Source: Vagococcus hydrophili | Lineage (GTDB): Bacteria; Bacillota; Bacilli; Lactobacillales; Vagococcaceae | Assembly (NCBI RefSeq): GCF_011304195.1 | Contig: NZ_CP049887.1 | Location: 1,674,001-1,738,000 of the forward strand | DNA: 64,000 bases | Reading direction: 5' to 3' | In this document: positions 45,199 through 54,175 of the stretch, piece after piece | Position numbering within the stretch: position 1 is the stretch's first letter | Layout of the letters: each line of letters begins with the position of its first letter | Translations under genes and position numbers: made by a program | Notes under the pieces: model-generated | Databases searched by the model: none | Told to the model about the DNA's origin: nothing | The model's input: only the letters and a program-made list of their open reading frames with translations

Positions 45199-46929
45199 TT
45201 ATTCAACTCCTTCCAAAGAAATACCTTGAGAAATGGCAAATTCTTGGTATGTCTGATTATTTTTTAAGAGAAAATCATGTGTCCCTTGCCCAACGATTCT
45301 TCCCTCATCTAGGACAATGATTTGATCAGCATCTTGAATAGTACTTAATCTCTGAGCGATAATTAAAAAGGTACTATCTGGCATTTCTGTTTTTAAAGCA
45401 CGTCTCAAATTAGCGTCTGTCTGATAATCAAGAGCTGAAAAACTATCATCAAAAACATACAAATCAGCCTTTTTTATCAAAGCACGAGCGATACTTAATC
45501 GTTGCTTTTGACCACCAGAGAAATTCGTTCCACCTTGAGAAACAGGCGCTTGAAGTTTATGTGGTTGATTTGAAATGAAGGTTTCTGCTTGAGCGATTTT
45601 AACTGCTTGTTGAATTTCTTTTGCAGTAGCAGTAGGGTTCCCCATTAAAATATTACTCTCAATAGTGCCATTAAAGAGAAAGGCTTTTTGAGGAACATAG
45701 CTTATAGTTTTGCGTAAGTCGTGTTGACTCCAAGTATTAAATGAGTGGCTATGAATGGAAATATCCCCACTATTAATGGTTGATAATTTTAGTAGTAGTT
45801 TAGCAATCGTGCTTTTTCCAGAACCAGTCCCACCCACAATAGCAGTTGTGTGTCCTTTTAAAATATCAAAACTAATTCCTTCTAATACAGGTTCAGCACC
45901 TTTATAAGCAAAAGAGACATTATCAAATTTGACTAAAACCTCACTAGTGTTGGCTTCACAGACAGCTGTTTTTTCTTCAGAAATTTCTGGTGTAGTTGTT
46001 AGAACCGCTTCAATTCTATTTAAAGAGGCAACTGCTCGAGGTAATGTAACAACAACCATTGCCGCTAAAATCAAGTAACCTAATGTTTGAATAGAATATT
46101 CAACAACTGCTGTAACAACACCAATTTGTAAATTTCCCTGCCCCACTAACAAACTTCCCATCCAAATAATTAAGGCAAAAACAATCCCCATAATCAGATA
46201 AGCAATCGGCGTTAAGAAAGCAAAAATTTTATTAACAGCAACCATACTAGAAGCGTAATCAGAAAATCGTTGGTTGTTTTTTTCTTCTTCTAACTCTTGA
46301 TTATCAAAGGCTCGAATGATATTAATGCCATTAAAAAATTCTCGCAGTTTAACCATCATACGGTCCAATTTTTCTTGAATTTTACTAGATAAAGGCAATC
46401 CTTTTTTTAGTAATAAAAAAACTGCTACTAAGTAAATTACAACTGACGTAAGAGGAATTAAAGCCAACTTAGGTGAGTTAATAAAAGTCATGATAACAGC
46501 GAATAGGCAAATAATTGGAGCAGGTAAGATTAATTGTAAGACCATCATAAATTCTCGTTGGACATTGGTAACGTCATTCATCATTCGCGTTAAGAGACTA
46601 GATACGCCAAATTTTTCCATATCTTGTATGGATAGCTCTTGTGTTTTTTGATAAAAATCGTGGCGAACTTGATAACCGTAAGTAGCAGCTAATTCTGCAG
46701 AAAGATAGCTTCCCCAGATAGCAGAAAGGCTACCTAAAAGTGCAACTAGCAGCATTTGCCCACCAATTTTTATGACTAAGGATTGATTGCCAGAAGTAAT
46801 CCCCACATCAATCAATCGACCGATTAAAAAAGGGACTGCTAAGGTTCCAATAGTTTGGAGAGTTAGGGCAAGTAATGTTAGAAAGCTAAGTTTCTTATTT
46901 TTTCTAATAAATTGTTTTAAGTAAGTCAT
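45199..46929 (-). CDS. ABC multidrug exporter half-transporter, EfrE-like (degenerate site)
   Basis: This protein of about 576 residues has six membrane segments and an NBD with Walker A GGTGSGKST, Q-loop VPQKAFLFNGTI, signature FSGGQKQRLSIAR and Walker B LYVFDDSFSALD. The catalytic Glu after Walker B is Asp (FDDS) and the H-loop His is Gln (IIAQRL), the usual degenerate half of a heterodimeric exporter. ATG at 46929 follows GAGGAG. It is the first gene of the operon and is driven from a MerR-type promoter. Confidence 0.9.
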   Translation of the reverse strand: MTYLKQFIRKNKKLSFLTLLALTLQTIGTLAVPFLIGRLIDVGITSGNQSLVIKIGGQMLLVALLGSLSAIWGSYLSAELAATYGYQVRHDFYQKTQELSIQDMEKFGVSSLLTRMMNDVTNVQREFMMVLQLILPAPIICLFAVIMTFINSPKLALIPLTSVVIYLVAVFLLLKKGLPLSSKIQEKLDRMMVKLREFFNGINIIRAFDNQELEEEKNNQRFSDYASSMVAVNKIFAFLTPIAYLIMGIVFALIIWMGSLLVGQGNLQIGVVTAVVEYSIQTLGYLILAAMVVVTLPRAVASLNRIEAVLTTTPEISEEKTAVCEANTSEVLVKFDNVSFAYKGAEPVLEGISFDILKGHTTAIVGGTGSGKSTIAKLLLKLSTINSGDISIHSHSFNTWSQHDLRKTISYVPQKAFLFNGTIESNILMGNPTATAKEIQQAVKIAQAETFISNQPHKLQAPVSQGGTNFSGGQKQRLSIARALIKKADLYVFDDSFSALDYQTDANLRRALKTEMPDSTFLIIAQRLSTIQDADQIIVLDEGRIVGQGTHDFLLKNNQTYQEFAISQGISLEGVE

Positions 46930-46982
46930 TTTTCTCCTCATTTCCAGGTACTTAAAATTTAGGTAAAGTACCAGCGAAAATC

Positions 46983-47013
46983 ATTCTATACCTTAAAGCT
47001 ACTTGAAGGTCAA
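46983..47013 (-). promoter_or_regulatory. MerR-type promoter/operator for the exporter
   Basis: On the minus strand TTGACC and TAGAAT are 19 bases apart, the long spacer typical of MerR-activated promoters. The spacer holds the dyad ACCTT-N11-AAGGT (46990-47010), with matching inner AAG/CTT. The MerR gene lies just beyond, on the other strand, so ligand-dependent activation of the exporter is expected. Confidence 0.85.
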
Positions 47014-47053
47014 TAGTAAGAAAGTTATACTATGAAAAAAGGGGGAGAGTGTA

Positions 47054-47812
47054 ATGAATGAACCAACCTTATCGATAGGTGAGATTGCCAAATTGTTTGA
47101 TATCCCAGCTTCAACGATACGTTATTGGGAAGATAAGGAAATTTTTGCTTCAAGACGCAACGATGACAATGATTACCGAACCTTTAATATGCAATCGATG
47201 ATTGAACTTTTAGACGTTATTTTTTATCGTAATTTAAATGTTCCTATTCATAAAATGAAGCATTTTAACAAACACAGTCCAGAAACAATTTATCGTATTT
47301 TGCAAGATACAGGAGAAGAAGTTGAACAGGAATTAAAAACTCTTCAACACAAATTAGCGGGCATTAAACATCGTAAAGAACAACTGGAAGAGTTATTTGC
47401 CTTAAAAAATAGAGGCTATCAGGTTGAAACGTTTGAAATCGAGAAAATTGTTTCAGTGGATATGTCTAACAAAGAGGATATTCAAGTTCAATTAGAATTT
47501 TTAAGTAATTTTGTGTTGTATCGTGCTGAAGGAGTTGATGAAAAAACTCAAATGGGGATTAGTGTCCCTAAGGATTATGACCGTCAAAAGGAAATTTTGT
47601 GGGAGAAACCTTCTTCTAATCGAAAATATATAACATGTCTCATCGAGTGTGATGCTGAAGATTTGGAAAAAAATAATTTAGAAGAACATATACAAAAAGT
47701 GAGCAAACAGGGATATCAAGTAAAACAAGTTATTTCGACCTATTTAGCAACAGCGTCAGACGAATATGACATTGCGGTCGATTACTACAAAGGGTGGATA
47801 GAAGTTGAATAA
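47054..47812 (+). CDS. MerR-family activator, ChlR-like
   Basis: This 252-residue protein has an N-terminal MerR winged helix (IGEIAKLFDIPASTIRYWED, residues about 7-26, then NDYRTF), a coiled-coil dimerisation helix (EVEQELKTLQHKLAGIKHRK) and a C-terminal domain of about 150 residues for ligand sensing. It is divergent from the ABC exporter with a MerR-type operator between, as in the EfrEF/ChlR pair that responds to chlorhexidine in E. faecalis. The ligand here is not known. GGGGGAG precedes the ATG. Confidence 0.88.
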   Translation: MNEPTLSIGEIAKLFDIPASTIRYWEDKEIFASRRNDDNDYRTFNMQSMIELLDVIFYRNLNVPIHKMKHFNKHSPETIYRILQDTGEEVEQELKTLQHKLAGIKHRKEQLEELFALKNRGYQVETFEIEKIVSVDMSNKEDIQVQLEFLSNFVLYRAEGVDEKTQMGISVPKDYDRQKEILWEKPSSNRKYITCLIECDAEDLEKNNLEEHIQKVSKQGYQVKQVISTYLATASDEYDIAVDYYKGWIEVE

Positions 47813-47958
47813 GTTTAGTTTGTTGACGTTTCTATTACTCGTTTTTTAGAAATTCGTTATCAATTATAATAAAATGCTGAGTTTGAAACATAAAATTTTG
47901 GAATACCAATAAAAAAGCATATAATAACGATAGAATTGGATAAAAAGGGGAAATAATC

Positions 47959-48549
47959 ATGTTTGTAACGAAAAAAAAGTATCGTAGTTTAGAGATGATG
48001 AAAGAAAAAGACAAATCAGATTACTTAGGTATTATGGGTGAGATGAGGCAAGAAGCTAAAAAAGATAGAGTTTCATTGGAAGCCGAACGTGTTGGTATAG
48101 ACGCAATTAATCAATTGAATGAAGACTTGGATAAAAAAGATTATAGTATCATTGGTGTAGAAATAAACAGATTCAGAGTCCCTGTAGCGGTTGTTTCAAG
48201 TAGAGATCATCAACCAGCAAATATTATGTTATATAGTTTAAGAAATGATACTTATCAAGGAATAGATAATCAACCTAAGTTAGTTATTTCATTTAATGCA
48301 TCAGATAGAGAACTAGTGATTGAAGATGTCCTACCTATTGAAGAAGAAACTAAGAGTGGAAATGGTTCAATTCTTGTTACCTATTTAATTAAGGAAGCAA
48401 GAAGATACCAATGCCAGATGATTAAAGGAACGATAAAAGCAACGTGTAAAGAAGAGTTTGAAAAGATTGCTGAATTTTATGAAAAAAATGGTTTTTCAGT
48501 TGTTTATGGTGAAAAAAAAGGTGAATTTGATATTGAGTTAATATTATAA
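47959..48549 (+). CDS. Hypothetical protein with a possible GNAT-like C-terminus
   Basis: This 196-residue protein has a charged helical N-terminus (residues 1-60), a middle beta-rich part (YSIIGVEINRFRVPVAVVSS) and a C-terminal section, ILVTYLIKEARRYQCQMIKG then FYEKNGFSVVYGEKKG, that resembles the end of an acetyltransferase fold. No acetyl-CoA loop (R/QxxGxG/A) is clear, so activity is doubtful. AAAGGGG precedes the ATG. It is monocistronic. Confidence 0.5.
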   Translation: MFVTKKKYRSLEMMKEKDKSDYLGIMGEMRQEAKKDRVSLEAERVGIDAINQLNEDLDKKDYSIIGVEINRFRVPVAVVSSRDHQPANIMLYSLRNDTYQGIDNQPKLVISFNASDRELVIEDVLPIEEETKSGNGSILVTYLIKEARRYQCQMIKGTIKATCKEEFEKIAEFYEKNGFSVVYGEKKGEFDIELIL

Positions 48550-48596
48550 CAATAAAAAAATGAAGCAGAGTCATATTTTTTAAAATAGGTAAATGA

Positions 48597-48648
48597 AAAG
48601 AACTTAAACTAAAAGCTTGTTAGCTTGTCATAGTTTAAGTTCTTTTTT
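48597..48648. terminator. Bidirectional terminator between convergent genes
   Basis: A perfect stem of about 14 bp, AAGAACTTAAACTA / TAGTTTAAGTTCTT, with T-runs on both strands overlaps the end of the peptidase gene. Confidence 0.85.
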
Positions 48649-49384
48649 ATTTTTTATACATTGTCCAAAAATTAACGACCTCAGTTGCGAGTTCTTTTTC
48701 TTTGAAACCTGTTTGCGAGTGATTTTTTTTGTCTGAATCATTTGGATCATTTACCCAGTAAACTTTCTTTTCAGGATCATAACCAGATAGGACCATAATG
48801 TGACCAACTTCCGTAAATTTTCCTGGTTTGACAGAAACAATAATTGGATGTTTTTGTGCTAAATGTTCTTTCACAGAATCAAAATCAGTACTGAGGTTTT
48901 CAAATTGATAATTATTTGCTAAAGAAAAATCTTCAAAAATATTCCAAGAAGTTCCTTGATTTTCGATAAAATATCGATTGCCAGACCATTCTAAGATAGA
49001 TAATGGTGTTTTATCAGTATTTTCTAAATAAGAAGAAATCATAGCAAGTGAAGCAATAGCGCAGCCATTAATCTTTAAATTATTTAACTCAGGATCGCCA
49101 CCTTCAACTCCGTAGAACTGATTTTGCCAGTTTTTATCTGTTTGTAAAATCAAAGGAATTGGTAGATGCTGAGAAAATGTTTGCTTTTCAATTTGTTGAT
49201 TGACTTGTTCTTGGTAACTGATTGTTTCTTTTTTCTTTGGTATGCTTTTTTTAGTTGCTGCTGCTTGTTGTTTGGCTTCATTTTTTTTCTGTGTGGTGAT
49301 CACTTTGTTCATATAAATTCCAAAAGATCCAAACACAAGAGCTAAAATAGAAGCTGTTAATAAAAGTGCTGCTTTATTCTTCAC
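48647..49384 (-). CDS. Membrane-anchored C39-like cysteine peptidase
   Basis: This 245-residue protein starts at GTG 49384 (AAGGGGTCGC upstream). It has an N-terminal membrane segment (residues about 6-27), a charged linker, and a Peptidase_C39_2 domain with catalytic Cys in INGCAIASLAM, His in EVGHIMVLSGYD and Asp in WVNDPND. Such proteins act outside the membrane and probably cleave peptides or wall-linked bonds. The substrate is unknown. It stands alone, convergent with the preceding gene. Confidence 0.85.
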   Translation of the reverse strand: MKNKAALLLTASILALVFGSFGIYMNKVITTQKKNEAKQQAAATKKSIPKKKETISYQEQVNQQIEKQTFSQHLPIPLILQTDKNWQNQFYGVEGGDPELNNLKINGCAIASLAMISSYLENTDKTPLSILEWSGNRYFIENQGTSWNIFEDFSLANNYQFENLSTDFDSVKEHLAQKHPIIVSVKPGKFTEVGHIMVLSGYDPEKKVYWVNDPNDSDKKNHSQTGFKEKELATEVVNFWTMYKK

Positions 49385-49539
49385 GTAGCGACCCCTTCCT
49401 ATATAGTTATTCTATTTTTTATATTGAATGAATGCAAGAGGTAAAGTAGAAATTAAGAATTTTTTTGGTTATTTAATAGAAAGAATAGCAAAAAAATGAT
49501 AACAATGGTTATAATGTAATCAAAAAAGGGGAAAATCAC

Positions 49540-50322
49540 GTGATTATAACAAAAGAAATTTTAATGAATGCGTTAAAAGAATTAGGAGTAGAAGAAGAAC
49601 AGCATATCATGGTTCATACATCTCTAAGTAGTTTTGGTTCGCTAATTTCGGGTGGCACTCAAACAGTTATTGAATCTTTATTGGATTCTGTTGGAAAAAA
49701 AGGAACGATTATGATGCCAACTCAAAGTTGGAAAAATTTAGATCCAGAAACTGGTGTTCATGGTGAAGTTACTAAAGACGAAGCTAAAATAATCCGTGAG
49801 ACATGGCCTGCTTATAATAAAAAGATAACTCCCACAAATACAATGGGAAGTGTGGCTGAAATGTTTCGATCTTATCCTGGAACAAATCGAAGTAATCATC
49901 CATCAAGGTCGGTGGCTGCTAATGGTTTCTATAGTCAATATTTTACAAGTAATCATGATTTATCTGATATTTTTGGTCTAACCTCTCCTTTACAAAAACT
50001 ATATGAAAAAAATGGTTATGTGTTATTAATAGGTGTTGGCTATGATAAGAATACATCGATTCATCTAGCAGATGAGCTGGCAAAGTATCCATCGAAGCAT
50101 ACAGAAAGACATTATAGTGCTGTAGAGGAAAACGGTGTGAGAGTTTGGCAAAGGTACGAGACCTTGTTTGTTGACGGGGAAGATTTTGAGAAAATTGGTG
50201 AAGCATTTGAAAAACAATTTCTAGTTAAGAATGTTACGCTAGGTGAAGCAGTTATAAGATTAATGCCTCAAAGAGAATTGGTAGATTTTTCTGTTAAGTG
50301 GATAGAAGAGAATAGGGAATAA
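49540..50322 (+). CDS. Aminoglycoside 3-N-acetyltransferase (AAC(3)/YokD family)
   Basis: This 260-residue protein matches the Antibiotic_NAT family: VHTSLSSFGSLISGG near the start, GTIMMPTQSW, the NHPSRSVAANG motif, and TSIHLADELAKYPSK with the active-site-type His. Family members acetylate the 3-amino group of aminoglycosides using acetyl-CoA, but many chromosomal YokD-type proteins have other or unknown substrates, so resistance should not be assumed. GTG at 49540 has AAGGGG upstream. A terminator follows. Confidence 0.88.
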   Translation: MIITKEILMNALKELGVEEEQHIMVHTSLSSFGSLISGGTQTVIESLLDSVGKKGTIMMPTQSWKNLDPETGVHGEVTKDEAKIIRETWPAYNKKITPTNTMGSVAEMFRSYPGTNRSNHPSRSVAANGFYSQYFTSNHDLSDIFGLTSPLQKLYEKNGYVLLIGVGYDKNTSIHLADELAKYPSKHTERHYSAVEENGVRVWQRYETLFVDGEDFEKIGEAFEKQFLVKNVTLGEAVIRLMPQRELVDFSVKWIEENRE

Positions 50323-50325
50323 AGA

Positions 50326-50367
50326 AAAAGCAATCTGGAACTTATTAAAGTTTTAGATTGCTTTTTT
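50326..50367 (+). terminator. Rho-independent terminator
   Basis: An 11-bp stem, AAAAGCAATCT / AGATTGCTTTT, is followed by a T-run. Confidence 0.88.
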
Positions 50368-50642
50368 ATTTATACCGCATTAAAAATAAAATAAAAAAAT
50401 CACAATATAGTTATTCAGATACGAACTATTTTTTTGAAAGTATATACTGATAGGGTTTGTCTTGTGAATAAAAATACTTTTATTTTTTTTTACGGACAAA
50501 CAAGAAAAAGCTGAAAAAAATAAAATAGGATTTTCAGTAAACTTACCTTATCTCTATTAAATGCTTTTTTAAAAGTTTTATGAACATTTAGAGATCTTAC
50601 TTGCAAGTTAAAAAAAACAAAGGAAGGAGAGGAGGAAATAAG
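50368..50642. other. AT-rich region upstream of the pilus operon
   Basis: No gene is visible. It must hold the pilus promoter, but I cannot name convincing -35/-10 boxes. A CTGAAAA-N13-TTTTCAG inverted repeat lies at about 50511-50540. The very strong GGAAGGAGAGGAGG ribosome site starts at 50623. Confidence 0.4.
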
Positions 50643-53123
50643 TTGAAAAAGAACCCTAAGAACTCAAGGTATTTTGTGTGGCTCATTTCATTATTGGTAT
50701 TCTTTTTTGTCGGAGAATTTGCCACAGAGGTATCAGCTAAAGAGTTAGTACAGACCGGGACAGTTGATAGTTTTGAAATTACGCCTAGAGAATACTGGCT
50801 TGGAGAAAAAGGGATTTTAAATGTAAAATTTTCTGAGAAGCCAGATAATAAAATTGTAGAAGGTGATACATTAACAATTAATGCTCCTGAAAATATGGAT
50901 TTCACGTTATTTACAATAGACAATCCATTGATATTATCTGAAGGTGGAATTGTGTATGGAACAGCTATAACAGATACAAATCGAACTAAGTTAATCATTA
51001 CTTTCAATAATCAGATAACCAATTATTCAGGATTTAAAGGAGAGTTAAATCTAACGATTAGTGCCGGTCTGATAGATGCACCTGAACCAAATATAGTTTA
51101 TAAAAAAGTTTATGAAACTAATCTTGGAACTAATTTAGATAAGAAGTCATATACAATAAAAAGACAAATTACAATAGGTTCTAGTCCTTTTTTTTATAAA
51201 CCTAATGGAGATGTTGCTCAAAATGCTCCCGAGTATGTCAGTTGGGATTTAATTTTTAATAGAAGTAAAGTAATTCCTGTATCAGGAATAAAAGTGACGG
51301 ATAGCATTCATCCAGGACAAGTATTTGTACTAAATGATTTTTCGAAACCAGTCAGTATTGAAAATATAAATAATAATTATTTTTTTATATATATTTCTAA
51401 AGGTAATGAGGGACCGTTTGCTAAGCGAGTAACACTTAAGGAATTTGTAGAACAAGATTATGGAACTGTTAAGTTTTTAAGTGACTCAGAGTTTGAAATT
51501 TACGCCAATCAATCTAGCTTAATCAATCAACAGATAACAGTAAGATACAAAACAAAAATTACAGCCGAAGGTAAATATCAAAAATATTTTTATAATGATG
51601 CTATATCAGAGTTTAAAGAACCTAATACTGGAAAAGATACTGTAAAAAAAGACTTAGAAAAAGTTGCTGAAAACGTGACTAATAATGCTACTATTGCCCC
51701 CGAAAAAGGTATTTTAAGAATTATGAAATTAGCTAAAGATGGTGAAAAAGCGAAACCATTATCAAATGTAACTTTCAAATTATTTAATGAGGACGGGACT
51801 CCGGTTGATTTTACAGGCGATATGTTACTCAAAACAGACAGTTCTGGTAAAGCTGATACACCTATATTGAAATCAGGTAGCTACTATGTAACAGAGATTA
51901 ATGCACCAGATTTTGTCAATTTTGATAAAAATAAAAAATATCATTTTAAAATTTCTGATAATGATAAAGAAGGTATCATTTTGGTTATTAGTAATGATGT
52001 AAAAAAAATTGATATTCCAGTCAAAAAAATATGGAAAGATAATAAACAAGAACATCCAGTGATAACATTCAATTTATTAGCAGATGGCCAAATTATAGAT
52101 ACCATAAAATTGGAAACAGGTACATTGAACCATGTATTTAAAGACTTACCAGTTGCTGATTTGAGTGGTAAAAATATAGTTTATACTATTAATGAAGTGA
52201 TATTACCAGGATATTCAGCAGAAATTACAGGAAATCCTGAACAAGGATTCACTGTAACTAATGCTCCCAAAGCTGAATTCACTGCTGATAAAAAAGCCGA
52301 CAAAAAACTGTTAAAACCAGGTGACACATTTACTTATACGATTTCAGTCAAAAATACAGTTCCTGGTAGTACATTGAAAAATGTCGTTGTAGAAGATACG
52401 ATGCCTGAGGGAATTGAATTTGTCGGTGATTTAAAATTAAATGGAGCACCAATTGGTACAGCAAATGGTAATTCGATTAAAGTGACTATTCCTGAGATTA
52501 AAGGAAACGATACAGCTCAAATTACATTTACAGCAAAAGCGAGTGATACAGCTAAGGAAGGAGAGGTTACAAACATTGCGACTGTAACTGATCCAAATGA
52601 TCCAGACAAACCAAAGAAACCAGAAGAAAAAGTTGAAATTTTCCGTGAGGTGGATTTACGTTTAATCAAAACAGATATGGAAGGGAAAACTGTTTTGAAG
52701 GATGCCTTATTTGAGTTATACCAAGTAGTTGATGGAAAAGAAAAATTATTAACCAGTCTTTCTAGTGATATGAACGGCCGAATAAATTTTGAAAAATTAA
52801 AATCAGGTACTTATATTATTAAAGAAAAAGCGGCACCAAATGGTTATCAATTATTGGATAAACCAATTCAATTAACCATTGATAAACTAGGTGAATTGAA
52901 ATTAAGTGGAGAACTATCAGAAATGGTATCACTCATTAAAAAGGATAAAACCTTTGAATTAACAGTCAAGAACAAAGCAGAAGAAGTACCAGGAGGACAA
53001 TTACCTCAAACTGGTGGTAGTGGTCATCTAGGTACGATTATCACAGCGAGTATTTTCATGTTATTTGCTCTAGGTCTTGCGGGATATTATGTGTACCGCA
53101 GTCGAAAGGGGTGGAAATCATGA
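50643..53123 (+). CDS. Large LPxTG adhesin, probable pilus tip protein
   Basis: TTG at 50643 is chosen because AGGAGG sits 8 bases upstream and the signal peptide then has normal length; an in-frame TTG at 50601 lies before the ribosome site. The 826-residue product has an adhesin-type N-terminal region (about 40-360), SpaA-like and Cna-B domains (about 355-540), a DUF11-like domain (about 545-675), another SpaA domain and LPQTG (about 787-791) with a C-terminal anchor. Its size, position first in the operon and domain order fit a tip adhesin. The ligand is unknown. Confidence 0.88.
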   Translation: MKKNPKNSRYFVWLISLLVFFFVGEFATEVSAKELVQTGTVDSFEITPREYWLGEKGILNVKFSEKPDNKIVEGDTLTINAPENMDFTLFTIDNPLILSEGGIVYGTAITDTNRTKLIITFNNQITNYSGFKGELNLTISAGLIDAPEPNIVYKKVYETNLGTNLDKKSYTIKRQITIGSSPFFYKPNGDVAQNAPEYVSWDLIFNRSKVIPVSGIKVTDSIHPGQVFVLNDFSKPVSIENINNNYFFIYISKGNEGPFAKRVTLKEFVEQDYGTVKFLSDSEFEIYANQSSLINQQITVRYKTKITAEGKYQKYFYNDAISEFKEPNTGKDTVKKDLEKVAENVTNNATIAPEKGILRIMKLAKDGEKAKPLSNVTFKLFNEDGTPVDFTGDMLLKTDSSGKADTPILKSGSYYVTEINAPDFVNFDKNKKYHFKISDNDKEGIILVISNDVKKIDIPVKKIWKDNKQEHPVITFNLLADGQIIDTIKLETGTLNHVFKDLPVADLSGKNIVYTINEVILPGYSAEITGNPEQGFTVTNAPKAEFTADKKADKKLLKPGDTFTYTISVKNTVPGSTLKNVVVEDTMPEGIEFVGDLKLNGAPIGTANGNSIKVTIPEIKGNDTAQITFTAKASDTAKEGEVTNIATVTDPNDPDKPKKPEEKVEIFREVDLRLIKTDMEGKTVLKDALFELYQVVDGKEKLLTSLSSDMNGRINFEKLKSGTYIIKEKAAPNGYQLLDKPIQLTIDKLGELKLSGELSEMVSLIKKDKTFELTVKNKAEEVPGGQLPQTGGSGHLGTIITASIFMLFALGLAGYYVYRSRKGWKS

Positions 53124-54175
53124 AACGAATCATTTTATGGTTAGGTGCTTTATTACTAACATTAACACTCCCTAGCGCGGTTGTACAAGCAACGGGATTA
53201 GAGGAATTAAATGATGTAACAGTTCATTTGAAACATCAAAGTTTAACAGAAGCAGGAACGACATTTTCTGTTTATGGACTAACGAGTGATCAATACGAAG
53301 AGGCTTTAAAGAAAAACGTTGAGAAATCTGTTGATAGTACGAAACAATGGTTGAGTGAAAAAGGAATCGTAAAAGATCGAGAAGTATGGGTGAGTTCATC
53401 AAATGAAGCTATATTTAATGTATCAAAATATGATCTAAATCATGTTTTAAAATACTATGTGATTTTACAAAATCAACCAGAGTTGAGTAGTAATTCTACA
53501 GATATAACCTATGAAGCTATGCCTAGTTTTATTTCACTGGATAACGTTGTGAATGGTGAGTTATTGATTGAAACAAAACCAATTAATGTTGAAACAAGCA
53601 TTTACTTTTTTAAATATAGTGCTGGAACAATGCAACGACCTTTAGAGGGCGCAGAATTTGCTTTTTATCGTCTGACATCAACGAATAAAAAGGAATACTT
53701 GACGCAAATAAATCCAGTGAAGTGGGAAGAGGTAAATTCAAGTAAAGCATTAAAATTAACATCAAATAAGCTTGGTTTAGTCGAAATATCTAATTTATCT
53801 TTACCACAAGGAACGTATTACTTTGAAGAAACAAAGGCTCCAACTGGCTTTTCTATCACAGAAAACGCTAAAAAAGTTCCAGTTGTCGTTTCTGAAAGTG
53901 TCGCAAAAGAAAAACAAGTGACTGTGAACCAAGAAACACTGAATAAAAAACAAGCTGGACAACTTCCCAAAAACGTACTGGATAATGCGAGCCCGAAAGT
54001 CTTTAACAATCCAGTTTCTGAGAAACCATCAGAACCAGTTACAATTAGTAATGAACCACCTAGAAAAGGATTTTTACCTCAAACTGGGGAAAGTTTAGTA
54101 ACATTCACTAGTTTGGGATTAATAATGATGATTGTCGCATTCGGTTTAATGAAAAGGAGAAAAGAAAATGAATAA
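53120..54175 (+). CDS. Minor LPxTG pilin (SpaA-type)
   Basis: ATG at 53120 overlaps the stop of the adhesin (ATGA) and follows AAAGGGGTGG. The 351-residue product has a signal peptide, a SpaA domain with the E-box GTYYFEETKAPTGFSITE, and the sorting signal LPQTGE (about 319-324) with a membrane anchor. The order adhesin, minor pilin, major pilin matches Ebp-like pili, where the small pilin is often the base. It overlaps the next gene by 8 bases. Confidence 0.88.
   Translation: MKRIILWLGALLLTLTLPSAVVQATGLEELNDVTVHLKHQSLTEAGTTFSVYGLTSDQYEEALKKNVEKSVDSTKQWLSEKGIVKDREVWVSSSNEAIFNVSKYDLNHVLKYYVILQNQPELSSNSTDITYEAMPSFISLDNVVNGELLIETKPINVETSIYFFKYSAGTMQRPLEGAEFAFYRLTSTNKKEYLTQINPVKWEEVNSSKALKLTSNKLGLVEISNLSLPQGTYYFEETKAPTGFSITENAKKVPVVVSESVAKEKQVTVNQETLNKKQAGQLPKNVLDNASPKVFNNPVSEKPSEPVTISNEPPRKGFLPQTGESLVTFTSLGLIMMIVAFGLMKRRKENE

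Noticed and set aside
49540-50322. Acquired aminoglycoside resistance gene
   Set aside because: The family fits, but the gene has ordinary local composition and no mobile element next to it; it looks like a chromosomal YokD-type gene.
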